Below, one piece after another: positions 23,862-31,681 of a stretch of 64,000 nucleotides of DNA (position 1 is the first letter of the stretch; each line of letters begins with the position of its first letter). Location: assembly GCA_002162755.1 (NCBI GenBank), contig MAAS01000015.1:62001-126000 (forward strand). The letters are read 5' to 3'. The DNA comes from Gammaproteobacteria bacterium 50_400_T64 (GTDB lineage Bacteria; Pseudomonadota; Gammaproteobacteria; Pseudomonadales; Porticoccaceae). The translations under genes were made by a program, and so were the position numbers. Below the pieces are notes generated by a model that saw only the letters and a list, made by a program, of their open reading frames with translations, ran no database searches and was not told the DNA's origin.

Positions 23862-24785
23862 ATGTCTGACGTCCATACTTTTGCTGGCGGCCCACTCGAT
23901 AGAGCCAGCCATTTACGCACCAACAGCGAGTGGCTAAGCACACAACTGGCCGACCCCGCTACGCGTATCGTGCCGCTATGGAAGCAGCAGCCCTTAGTCA
24001 CTCGCCGCCGCGATGGTATCGGTTGGTTATCACCCGTCGACCTCGCAGACTATTTATCCAGCGGTGTACCGACAATTTTCCTCGGCAACGATAGCGACGG
24101 TATTGCCCACTTCGCCATTGATATCACCGTGTTTGAAGACGCCAATAAAAGCGAGCCCTTTATTCAGCTCGGGCGTTTTATGGACTTGCGCTCCATCGCC
24201 CTGCAACTGCCCCTCGGCGATCCCTCCACACTCGGTACCGCCAAAGCCATTCTCGACTGGAACGCGCGCCACGGTTTCTGCGCGGTTTGCGGTAATAAAA
24301 CTGAAATGCGCGACGCCGGCTATATGCGTAAATGCAGTAACGATACCTGTAACGCCGAACACTTCCCCCGCACCGACCCGGTGGTCATTATGCTCGCTGT
24401 ACGCGGTGATCAGTGTCTGGTTGGTCGTCAGGCGATGTTCCCCCAGCACATGTATTCCTGTCTCGCCGGTTTTGTTGAACCAGGTGAAAATATCGAAGAA
24501 GCCGTGCGCCGTGAAATTATGGAAGAGGCCGGCATTAAAGTTGGCGACGTTAGCTACCACTCCACCCAGCCCTGGCCCTGGCCTTCATCGCTAATGATCG
24601 GTTGCTTTGCCGAAGCGGAAAGTGAAGAAATCACCATCGACGGTTTAGAGCTGGAGGAAGCGCGCTGGGTATCTCGCAGCGTACTGCGCGATGTGCTCAA
24701 CGGTGCCACCGACCAGGGCGTGTTGTTACCGCCGCCAATGGCCATCGGTTATCAATTAATAAAAGCCTTCGCCGAAATGGATTAA
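23862..24785 (+). CDS. nudC: NAD(+) diphosphatase / NADH pyrophosphatase
   Basis: 307 residues. A four-cysteine zinc site (FCAVCGNKTEM... KCSNDTC) precedes the Nudix domain: GFVEPGENIEEAVRREIMEEAG is the Nudix box, and STQPWPWPSS corresponds to the NudC signature SQPWPFP. It cleaves NAD(H) to NMN(H) and AMP and, in E. coli, removes NAD caps from RNA. Good ribosome site (AAGGAAA). Plus-strand neighbour of the MBL-fold gene. Confidence 0.95.
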   Translation: MSDVHTFAGGPLDRASHLRTNSEWLSTQLADPATRIVPLWKQQPLVTRRRDGIGWLSPVDLADYLSSGVPTIFLGNDSDGIAHFAIDITVFEDANKSEPFIQLGRFMDLRSIALQLPLGDPSTLGTAKAILDWNARHGFCAVCGNKTEMRDAGYMRKCSNDTCNAEHFPRTDPVVIMLAVRGDQCLVGRQAMFPQHMYSCLAGFVEPGENIEEAVRREIMEEAGIKVGDVSYHSTQPWPWPSSLMIGCFAEAESEEITIDGLELEEARWVSRSVLRDVLNGATDQGVLLPPPMAIGYQLIKAFAEMD

Positions 24786-24860
24786 AGGCCAGTAAACGCC
24801 TCTTAAAAAATAATACTAAAAATAACAATTCCCCTACAGGGGTAAACTGAGGAGAACAAA

Positions 24861-25682
24861 ATGGAATACCGCGAAACGCTTTATCACGTAGATGGAAAAG
24901 TCGCCGTAATAACACTGAACCGGCCCGACAAGCTCAATGCCTGGACCACTCGCATGGCGGAAGAAATTCAGGATGCGACGATGACAGCCACTGAAGATGA
25001 AAACGTTAACGTCATTGTCATCACCGGTGCGGGGCGAGGCTTTTCTGCCGGTGCCGACATGAGTGTGTTACAGGACCTGGGTGAGGGCAGCGGAAAAAAG
25101 ACCGCCAAAGAAGAGAAGCCCAAACCCACTCCACAGGATGTACGCCCCGACTTTAAGCAGGCTTACTCCTACTTTCCCGCCGTACCCAAACCTATTATCG
25201 CCGCCATTAATGGCCCCTGTGCCGGCATCAGTCTGGTACTGACCCTATTTTGCGATATGCGCATTGCCGCTGCCGATGCCAAGTTCACCTCCGCTTTTGT
25301 GAAACGTGGCTTGATCACCGAATACGGTGGCTCCTGGCTGTTACCCCGCATCGCGGGCTTTGGCAATGCTATGGATGTGTGGCTCACCGGCCGGGTTTTC
25401 GATGGTACTGAGGCCAAAGCACTGGGCGTAGTCAATCGCGTACTGCCCCAGGAAGACTTCCTCGACAACGCCATGGCAATTGCCCACGATATGGCCAATA
25501 ACAACTCACCCCGCTCGATGCGCATTATTAAACAGCAGTTGTGGGAATCCCTGTTTCAAGACCTCGATACAGCGCTGGACATGGCCCACACTGAAATGAA
25601 AGCCAGTATCAGCAGCGAAGATTTTAAAGAAGGTGTTTCTCACTTTTTGCAAAAACGAACACCTAATTTTTCAGGAAAATAA
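24861..25682 (+). CDS. Enoyl-CoA hydratase/isomerase family protein
   Basis: 273 residues with the crotonase fold: VAVITLNRPDKLNAW, VNVIVITGAGRGFSAGADM (first oxyanion loop) and AAINGPCAGISLVLTLFCDMRIAA (second), then RGLITEYGGSWLLPRIAG with the Glu of the active site region. A charged insert (GKKTAKEEKPKPTPQD) follows the first loop. It hydrates or isomerises enoyl-CoA; the substrate is unknown. The ribosome site GAGGAG precedes the start. It is followed 33 bases later by an SDR that could use its product. Confidence 0.9.
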   Translation: MEYRETLYHVDGKVAVITLNRPDKLNAWTTRMAEEIQDATMTATEDENVNVIVITGAGRGFSAGADMSVLQDLGEGSGKKTAKEEKPKPTPQDVRPDFKQAYSYFPAVPKPIIAAINGPCAGISLVLTLFCDMRIAAADAKFTSAFVKRGLITEYGGSWLLPRIAGFGNAMDVWLTGRVFDGTEAKALGVVNRVLPQEDFLDNAMAIAHDMANNNSPRSMRIIKQQLWESLFQDLDTALDMAHTEMKASISSEDFKEGVSHFLQKRTPNFSGK

Positions 25683-25715
25683 ATCTAATAAAAACTATTA
25701 ATCAGGAATTAAAAT

Positions 25716-26486
25716 ATGGGACGCGTTGAAGGAAAAGTAGCACTCATTACCGGTGCCGCATCGGGTCTTGGCCGGGCAACAGCGGTACGCCTGGCCGAAG
25801 AAGGCGCCAAAATCATGGTCACCGACTGGGAAGACAGGGGCGGTAACGAAACCGTAGAACTCATCAAACAAGCGGGTGGCGAAGCGAGCTATCTTCACCA
25901 GGACGTATCGAGTGACGAAGAATGGCAAGCGGTTATCGCCACCACCCTCGAGACCTATGGCCAGCTCGACGTACTGGTGAATAATGCCGCAGTGATTATT
26001 GCCAAGTCGATAAAAGACACCACCTTAAAAGACTGGAAATGGCAAAACAGCATTGCTCTCGATGGCGTTTTTCTCGGTGTTAAATATGGTGCGGATGCTA
26101 TGGAGAAGTCCGGTGGCGGCTCCATCATTAACATTTCATCCATCGCCGGCATTATCGGTCTCGACAAATCGGCGGCCTATTGTGCCGCAAAAGGTGGGGT
26201 AAAAATGCTCACCAAAGCCGCAGCCGTTGAATTTGCGCAGTTAAAAAACAAGGTACGGATTAATTCTGTTCACCCCGGTGTTATTCGCACGCCTGGTGTG
26301 GAGGCCACCATCAAAAAATACGGCGGTTCGGAAAAAATTAAACAGAAGTTTGAAGCCATGTCGCCCCTCGGTGAACTAGGCGAACCTAACGATATCGCCA
26401 ATGGCGTACTCTATTTGGCATCTGACGAGTCCAAATACATGACCGGCTCTGAGCTGGTGATTGATGCGGGCTACTCTGCTGGTTGA
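25716..26486 (+). CDS. SDR-family oxidoreductase
   Basis: 256 residues, classical short-chain dehydrogenase: TGAASGLGRA (cofactor), LVNNAAV, catalytic Ser in NISSIAGIIG, Tyr-x-x-x-Lys in AAYCAAKGG, and the C-terminal YMTGSELVIDAGYSAG. An Asp (TDWED) after the second strand favours NAD(H). It lies directly downstream of the enoyl-CoA hydratase gene with a good ribosome site (CAGGAATT), so the two may form a small beta-oxidation or hydroxysteroid-type operon. A hairpin follows it. Confidence 0.92.
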   Translation: MGRVEGKVALITGAASGLGRATAVRLAEEGAKIMVTDWEDRGGNETVELIKQAGGEASYLHQDVSSDEEWQAVIATTLETYGQLDVLVNNAAVIIAKSIKDTTLKDWKWQNSIALDGVFLGVKYGADAMEKSGGGSIINISSIAGIIGLDKSAAYCAAKGGVKMLTKAAAVEFAQLKNKVRINSVHPGVIRTPGVEATIKKYGGSEKIKQKFEAMSPLGELGEPNDIANGVLYLASDESKYMTGSELVIDAGYSAG

Positions 26487-26526
26487 GAGCTGTCGATTAC
26501 GCTACTGGCCAAACCCCTTACCTTGA

Positions 26527-26574
26527 GACGACATCCCCGCTGTCGATCGACACGTCGGCAGCGGGGATGTCGTC
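26527..26574. terminator. Strong hairpin after the SDR gene
   Basis: Arms GACGACATCCCCGCTG (26527-26542) and its exact complement (26559-26574) give a 16-base-pair stem with a 16-base loop, 41 bases after the stop. No T-run follows on either strand, so it may be a transcript-stabilising hairpin or dispersed repeat instead of a simple terminator. Confidence 0.5.
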
Positions 26575-26718
26575 CTCCAATCAAAATCCTTTCTCTATTT
26601 ATCAGTCAATTCCTAGACCCTGTTCTCGCTAGTAACGGCCTTATATTTATACGATGAACTCCCTGACAAATGATAAAATCACCCTATCTACAAGGGACTT
26701 CGCCATGGGCTTGCTGCA

Positions 26719-27474
26719 ATGAAACTACGTATTATCACTTACAACATCCACCGTGCGATTGGTCTTGACCGGCGCTATCAGCCCGAGCGTATTATTAAAA
26801 TACTCGGTGATCACGATGCAGATATTGTTTTACTGCAGGAAGTTGACGAGGGCGCACCCCGCTCGAGAGAGCAGGATATGGCGCGGGAAATTTCCGCAGA
26901 GCTTGGCTACGACCATTACGCCGCAGGGCACAATGTCAGCCTACGCAAAGGCCGCTATGGCAATGCCACCTTAAGCCGCTACCCCATTACACGGGAGCGC
27001 AATATTGATTTAACCATCGGTGACCGCAAGCGACGGGGTTGCCAACATACGGCTATTGAAGTCCCCACAGGTAAAGAGGGTACAACGCAACTCGACGTGT
27101 TCAATCTTCACCTCGGCCTGTCACCCCTCGAGCGCCAGCGCCAGGCAGGTATGTTAATGCGTAGTAAAGAATTTACGGATATTAATCCCGGTGCAGCCTG
27201 CATCGTCGGCGGTGATTTTAATGACTGGTTGTCACGCTTGAGAGCGCTTTTCGTTGAAGGCATGTCACTGCGTTGCGCCACCGATACAGAAACCCGATTG
27301 CGCACCCGGCCGATCAAAACCTATCCTTCTTTTGCACCCCGGGGTGGCCTCGACCGAATTTATTACCGGGGTAATTTACGTGCTATCTCGGCCATTCCCT
27401 GCCGGCACCAGGTTGCCAAAGTCGCCAGCGACCATCTACCGATTATTGTTGAGCTAGAACTCACAAGTCATTGA
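26719..27474 (+). CDS. Endonuclease/exonuclease/phosphatase (EEP) family protein
   Basis: 251 residues: ITYNIHRAIGLDRRY at the start (Asn of the active site), VLLQEVDEGAPRSREQ (catalytic Glu), LDVFNLHLGLS, CIVGGDFNDWLSR and the terminal ASDHLPIIVELEL (Asp-His). This is the DNase I-like phosphodiesterase pattern, similar to the EEP proteins found beside cardiolipin synthase genes. The start overlaps the stop of a five-codon mini-frame (ATG 26705 to TGA 26722) that carries the better ribosome site (AAGGGA), suggesting coupled translation. Confidence 0.87.
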   Translation: MKLRIITYNIHRAIGLDRRYQPERIIKILGDHDADIVLLQEVDEGAPRSREQDMAREISAELGYDHYAAGHNVSLRKGRYGNATLSRYPITRERNIDLTIGDRKRRGCQHTAIEVPTGKEGTTQLDVFNLHLGLSPLERQRQAGMLMRSKEFTDINPGAACIVGGDFNDWLSRLRALFVEGMSLRCATDTETRLRTRPIKTYPSFAPRGGLDRIYYRGNLRAISAIPCRHQVAKVASDHLPIIVELELTSH

Positions 27475-27483
27475 TGGCGACGG

Positions 27484-28095
27484 CTAAGCGCTGTATTCAC
27501 GTAAAAACATCGACACCGCTTTTTTAAGTTCTTTATTTATTTCAAGTTCCGACGGCAACTCCAAACCCAATGCCGCACGCATATGCAGGTCAGAGCGAAT
27601 CATGCCGAAATACTGTCGCGCCGCTGCATGGGTATCGTCAAGCTTTAAGCTACCACTTTTAACCTGCTGTTCAAGGTAGCTCGACAATCGCGTCACTGCC
27701 GCATTGGGGCCGTTGAGAAAAAAAGTCTTCGCTAGTTCGGGAAAGCGAACACCCTCTGAAACAACGGTGCGGAAAATAGCCAGGCTGTCCTCGCGCAACA
27801 GCACGTCTAAATAAGCTTTGCCAAGCTTTTCAAGGGTTTTCTGTAAATTGCTATCGCTATCAATGGCAGAGCCAAGGGGTGACAACATTTGCACGGCAAG
27901 ACTGGCAATAATCGCCGCAAACAACTCTTCTTTATTGCCAAAATATTTATAGACTGTACGCTTTGAACCACCGGCTCGTCGTACTATTTCATCCACACTC
28001 GCACTGACATAGCCATATTCCAGGAAGACATCAACACCCGCTTGAAGGATAGTATCGCGGCGAATTTGCTCGGTACTTTTTTCAACTGTCACCAT
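27484..28095 (-). CDS. TetR/AcrR-family transcriptional regulator
   Basis: 203 residues. The N-terminal helix-turn-helix reads AGVDVFLEYGYVSASVDEIV then RAGGSKRTVYKYFGNKEELF, typical of TetR; the C-terminal part is a helical ligand/dimer domain. It is divergent from the EmrA/EmrB-like efflux genes and 383 bases from them, so it is the likely repressor of that pump. The inverted repeat at 28298-28313 is a candidate binding site. Confidence 0.92.
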   Translation of the reverse strand: MVTVEKSTEQIRRDTILQAGVDVFLEYGYVSASVDEIVRRAGGSKRTVYKYFGNKEELFAAIIASLAVQMLSPLGSAIDSDSNLQKTLEKLGKAYLDVLLREDSLAIFRTVVSEGVRFPELAKTFFLNGPNAAVTRLSSYLEQQVKSGSLKLDDTHAAARQYFGMIRSDLHMRAALGLELPSELEINKELKKAVSMFLREYSA

Positions 28096-28477
28096 GGTTA
28101 TAAATTTGTCCTTATTGTCATTCGCACTTCGAAGCTACATTTAAATCAGTAAACAAACGCACGTTAACATTCTATCAAGCAGACAGATCAACCACATCCC
28201 GCCTGTTAAAAATGCCTTATAACACAGCCTTAAGTCATCCATCCAACACATTTAAACAATGTCTCAATGGCTTGCATCAAAATAGACACGGTGCTAGGGT
28301 ACGGCGCAGTACCGCAACTAATCAAGTCCTTTATTTCCCTCAATTGACAAGGCAACCTGCTAAACAAAAGTAATAACAAGTACACAGGTTATTTATTGAG
28401 TCCTCTATTTTTCTCTATCTTATAGAGGGGCTGGCAAACGAAAGTGAATCACGATAGTTCTTCCTAATATTGACGAA
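28096..28477. promoter_or_regulatory. Control region between tetR-type gene and efflux genes
   Basis: 382 bases without a gene. TTGCAT (28274-28279), a 17-base spacer and a -10-like TAGGGT form a possible plus-strand promoter. The inverted repeat GGTAC-N6-GTACC (28298-28313) overlaps the -10 region and is a candidate TetR operator. A CCTCTAT/ATAGAGG hairpin (about 28402-28427) lies in the leader before emrA-like translation starts. Confidence 0.4.
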
Positions 28478-29569
28478 ATGGTAATCACAATGCGTAAAAT
28501 TATTCTCCTTGGGGTTCTTGCAGCCGGCATCATTTTTGGCGGCCTCTGGGCCAAAGAATGGTGGTTTGAAGGGCGCTTTTGGCAGTCGACTGACAACGCC
28601 TACACCCGCAGTGATATCACTATTATCAGCGCGAAAGTGCCTGGCATCGTCGATAAGGTCAATGTCCGTGCCAATGAGAAAGTGAAAGCAGGCGATATTC
28701 TTATATCTATGTACAAACCCACCTTTAATGCCACCGTAGCGCGTGCAGAGGCAGATATCGCCGAAGCTCAGGCCAGCCTTGCACGGGTAGATACACAGAC
28801 CAGCCTGCAAAATGCCAATATTGCCGCCAGCCGTGCAGAAGTGAAAGCGGCTGAAGCACAACTAAGACGAGCCAATTTGGATCTAGGGCGCTCCAAAACA
28901 CTCAAAGACAAAGGCTATGCCGAAAAGCAGCGCTATGACCACGACCTCACCGATGTCAGCAGTGCAGAGGCAGAACTCGCTCGCACCCGTGCCAATGTAA
29001 ACGCGGCCATTGCTCAGCTGGATGTACTAACGGCTGAAAAAGCAGAAATTAGCGCCGAACAGGCTCGTGCTGAGGCCGAAGCTAACCTCGCCAAAATTGC
29101 GCTATACCTGTCCGATATTCGTGCGCCTCGCGATGGTGTGGTCGGCGCAAAGCATGTCGAAAGTGGTGAATATATCCACGTCGGCGCCCGCAAGATGGCT
29201 ATTGTCTCTCTCGACCATATCTGGGTTAGCGCTAATTTCAAAGAAACCCAACTCACCGGAATGGTGCCGGGACAAAAAGCCATTGTGACAATCGATGCCT
29301 TTCCCGACCAGCCGATTGAAGGTGTGGTCGAAAGTCTGTCACCTGCCAGTGGTGCGGAGTTCAGCCTGTTACCAGCGGATAACGCCACCGGTAACTTCAC
29401 TAAAATTGTACAGCGCGTGCCGGTCAAAATCCTCCTCGACCCGAATAACCCCGTCCTTAAATTGCTCCGCCCCGGCATGTCTGTACTCGCCAAAATTGAT
29501 ACGCGCTCTAGTGCAAATGAAGAGACTGCAGGTGTTGAAAGCGCAACCACTGTCGTTCTATCCCAATAA
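28478..29569 (+). CDS. HlyD-family membrane fusion protein of an efflux pump (EmrA-like)
   Basis: 363 residues. One N-terminal membrane helix (IILLGVLAAGIIFGGLWA), a split biotinyl-lipoyl domain (IISAKVPGIVDKVNVRANEKVKAGD and APRDGVVGAKHVESGEYI), and a long alpha-helical hairpin of Ala/Glu-rich coiled coil (about 75-200) are the EmrA pattern. ATG 28490 (MRKIILL) is an equally good start. It bridges an inner-membrane MFS pump to an outer-membrane channel; the 523-residue DHA2 pump follows 82 bases later. Confidence 0.92.
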   Translation: MVITMRKIILLGVLAAGIIFGGLWAKEWWFEGRFWQSTDNAYTRSDITIISAKVPGIVDKVNVRANEKVKAGDILISMYKPTFNATVARAEADIAEAQASLARVDTQTSLQNANIAASRAEVKAAEAQLRRANLDLGRSKTLKDKGYAEKQRYDHDLTDVSSAEAELARTRANVNAAIAQLDVLTAEKAEISAEQARAEAEANLAKIALYLSDIRAPRDGVVGAKHVESGEYIHVGARKMAIVSLDHIWVSANFKETQLTGMVPGQKAIVTIDAFPDQPIEGVVESLSPASGAEFSLLPADNATGNFTKIVQRVPVKILLDPNNPVLKLLRPGMSVLAKIDTRSSANEETAGVESATTVVLSQ

Positions 29570-29651
29570 ACAGAGCCGTACGTAGCGCGACTTATTTACT
29601 AGACCTGCATTAACTATCCGCTAACAGGCGGGGCGAATACGGACGACCACT

Positions 29652-31223
29652 ATGAGTAACGCAACAAGCCCTGCTGCTGAAGACACCTCTCCCGCTACCG
29701 ATGAAGAATCTGTCTCGGTAGGCACCTGGCTGACCGTATTTGGCGGTGTGCTTGGTGCCTTTATTGCCGTTCTCAACATTCACATCACCAATGCCTCGTT
29801 AAAAGATATTCAGGGCGCGCTGTCGGCAACACTGGAAGAAGGCTCGTTTATCTCCACCGCCTACCTCACGGCCGAAGTGGTCGTCATACCCGTAACGGGA
29901 TGGCTAGCGATGGTCTTTGGCCTGCGCCCCTATATGCTGTTCAACACGGTTGTTTTTGCCTTAACCACCCTCCTTTGCGCCTCAGCATGGAGCCTGGAAT
30001 CAATGCTGGTTTTCCGCACACTGGCAGGCCTGGCCGGCGGTACGCTAATACCCCTGTCTTTTATGCTGATTCTGACTTTACTGCCGCCGTCCAAACAGGC
30101 GATTGGCATGGGCATGTTTGCCCTCACCGCAACGCAGGCACCGTCAATCGGCCCCACTCTTGGCGGTTATTTAACCGAGGCCTTTGGCTGGCAGTCGGTG
30201 TTTTACCTACAAATTGTGCCCACCGGCATCATGTTTCTAATCCTCTTTCAGGGCCTGAAAAAAACCAAACCCCAGTTCGAACTACTCAAGAATGGCGACT
30301 GGTTTGGCATTCTCTCCATGGCTGTGGGTCTGGGTGCAATGATCATTGTGCTCGAAGAAGGTAATCGCAAAGACTGGCTGGAATCTGATTTTATTCTCAA
30401 CGGCACCCTCCTCGCCACTACCTGCCTCATTGCTTTTGTTGTCATTGAATTAAAGCGAAAAGACCCTTTTATTAATTTACGTTTACTAGCAAGGCGCAAT
30501 TTCCTGCTTGCTAATCTGGTGGGCATTATTCTCGGCCTTGGCCTCTACGGTTCAGTCTTTATCATGCCCATGTTTCTCGCTCAGATGCATGGCTTCAATG
30601 CCATGCAGATAGGCCTGGTAATGATGTGGATTGGCCTGCCCCAATTGATCGTCGTACCCATTGTTCTGCGCTTAATGCCTCACATTGACATACGCATACT
30701 GCTCGCCTTTGGTGCCTTTATTTTCGGCCTGAGCTGTCTGTTAAATATTCACATGACGGCCGACTACGGCCACGACCACCTCATCTGGCCGAATATTATC
30801 CGCGGCCTGGGCATGCCTTTTATTATGGTGCCGCTCAATGTCATCGCCACCGCCGGTCTTGCAAAGGAAGATGTCGGTTCGGCATCGGGCCTGTTTAATG
30901 TACTGCGAAATTTAGGCGGTGCCGTTGGTATCGCCGTGCTGGCAACCTTTTTGTCCCTGCGCCAACAGTATCACTCCAGCCATATTGTTGAGAATATCAG
31001 CGCCTACAACCCCTTCACTATGGAGCGCCTGCAGGGCTTTGCTAATCATTTTGGCAACCTGGGTGCCGACCCCGTACTGGCCCAGGAACAAGCACTTCTC
31101 GCCATCGATGCCATCGCTCGGCGCGAGAGTTTTATCATGGCCTACAACGACTGTTTTTATTTTATGGGCGCGGCCTTTATCGTCAGTCTTGGTTTTATTG
31201 CCTTGATGAAAAAGCCCGGTTAG
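29652..31223 (+). CDS. DHA2-family MFS drug efflux transporter (EmrB-like)
   Basis: 523 residues with 14 predicted membrane segments. Motifs: LNIHITNASLKDIQGALSAT, YLTAEVVVIPVTGWLAMVFGLR (motif A-like), RTLAGLAGGTLIPLSF and ATQAPSIGPTLGGYLTEAFGWQ (motif C). It exports drugs or metabolites with EmrA-like partner using the proton gradient. The stop codon TAG (31221-31223) overlaps the first bases of a MITE, which may have provided it: the natural C-terminus could have been slightly different. Confidence 0.93.
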   Translation: MSNATSPAAEDTSPATDEESVSVGTWLTVFGGVLGAFIAVLNIHITNASLKDIQGALSATLEEGSFISTAYLTAEVVVIPVTGWLAMVFGLRPYMLFNTVVFALTTLLCASAWSLESMLVFRTLAGLAGGTLIPLSFMLILTLLPPSKQAIGMGMFALTATQAPSIGPTLGGYLTEAFGWQSVFYLQIVPTGIMFLILFQGLKKTKPQFELLKNGDWFGILSMAVGLGAMIIVLEEGNRKDWLESDFILNGTLLATTCLIAFVVIELKRKDPFINLRLLARRNFLLANLVGIILGLGLYGSVFIMPMFLAQMHGFNAMQIGLVMMWIGLPQLIVVPIVLRLMPHIDIRILLAFGAFIFGLSCLLNIHMTADYGHDHLIWPNIIRGLGMPFIMVPLNVIATAGLAKEDVGSASGLFNVLRNLGGAVGIAVLATFLSLRQQYHSSHIVENISAYNPFTMERLQGFANHFGNLGADPVLAQEQALLAIDAIARRESFIMAYNDCFYFMGAAFIVSLGFIALMKKPG

Positions 31224-31379
31224 GTCACCGTCCGGGAACAGGAACCGTTGCGATGGAAAGCTATTTTTAGTCACCTTTTGCTATCATTTAATAGTGACTT
31301 TATTGAATGAATAATAATTGTTAAACCTGGCCAGAATCAGCTTTTCCGCAGTAGGCTTTCTGTTCTTGAACAGCCACCT
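31222..31379. repeat. MITE copy A (terminal inverted repeats AGGTSRCYGTCC)
   Basis: 158 bases. The ends AGGTCACCGTCCGGGAACAG and the complement of AGGTGGCTGTTCAAGAACAG are imperfect inverted repeats. The interior (TTGCTATCATTTAA, CTGGCCAGAATCAGCTTTTC) aligns over the whole length with copy B at 50738-50900. No coding capacity. Confidence 0.85.
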
Positions 31380-31439
31380 GGTACATTCTTTACAAAAAAA
31401 TTACTTTACCGGCCTTGGTGCCGACAGCTTCCTCTCCCA

Positions 31440-31520
31440 GAGGAAAGTATGATCATGGCCGATAACGGCGCTTTGTATTTTGTTGGTGCAGCCTGTGTAT
31501 TTGGCGCTTGTGTAACGTAG
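31440..31520 (+). pseudogene. Vestigial C-terminus of a DHA2-type MFS transporter
   Basis: 27 codons ending in TAG read EESMIMADNGALYFVGAACV plus a short tail. This matches the last part of the EmrB-like protein just upstream (ESFIMAYNDCFYFMGAAFIV), aligned without gaps. No upstream part of such a gene remains. It is a relic of a second transporter gene or of a duplication cut by the MITE. Confidence 0.6.
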
Positions 31521-31681
31521 ACCTTGAAGCCTTTTCGGCTACAGAGTGAAACTATAAAAAACTGCCAAGAATGACTAAGCAAACACACAAAAAAGTACCA
31601 ATTTCGTGTAATTTGGCAATGAAAAACAGACATCACAATAATGTTCAATGAACAACATTAGTTATTTAGGTACTTTTATTC
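31521..31681. promoter_or_regulatory. Leader of the EAL-CZB gene
   Basis: 161 AT-rich bases. A palindrome TGTTCA-A-TGAACA (31642-31654) lies 28 bases before the EAL-CZB start codon and could be an operator. No convincing promoter pair was seen. Confidence 0.3.

Noticed and set aside
23862-24785. Alternative identity of the Nudix protein as a general Nudix hydrolase
   Set aside because: The four-cysteine zinc site and the QPWPWP segment after the Nudix box are specific to NudC.
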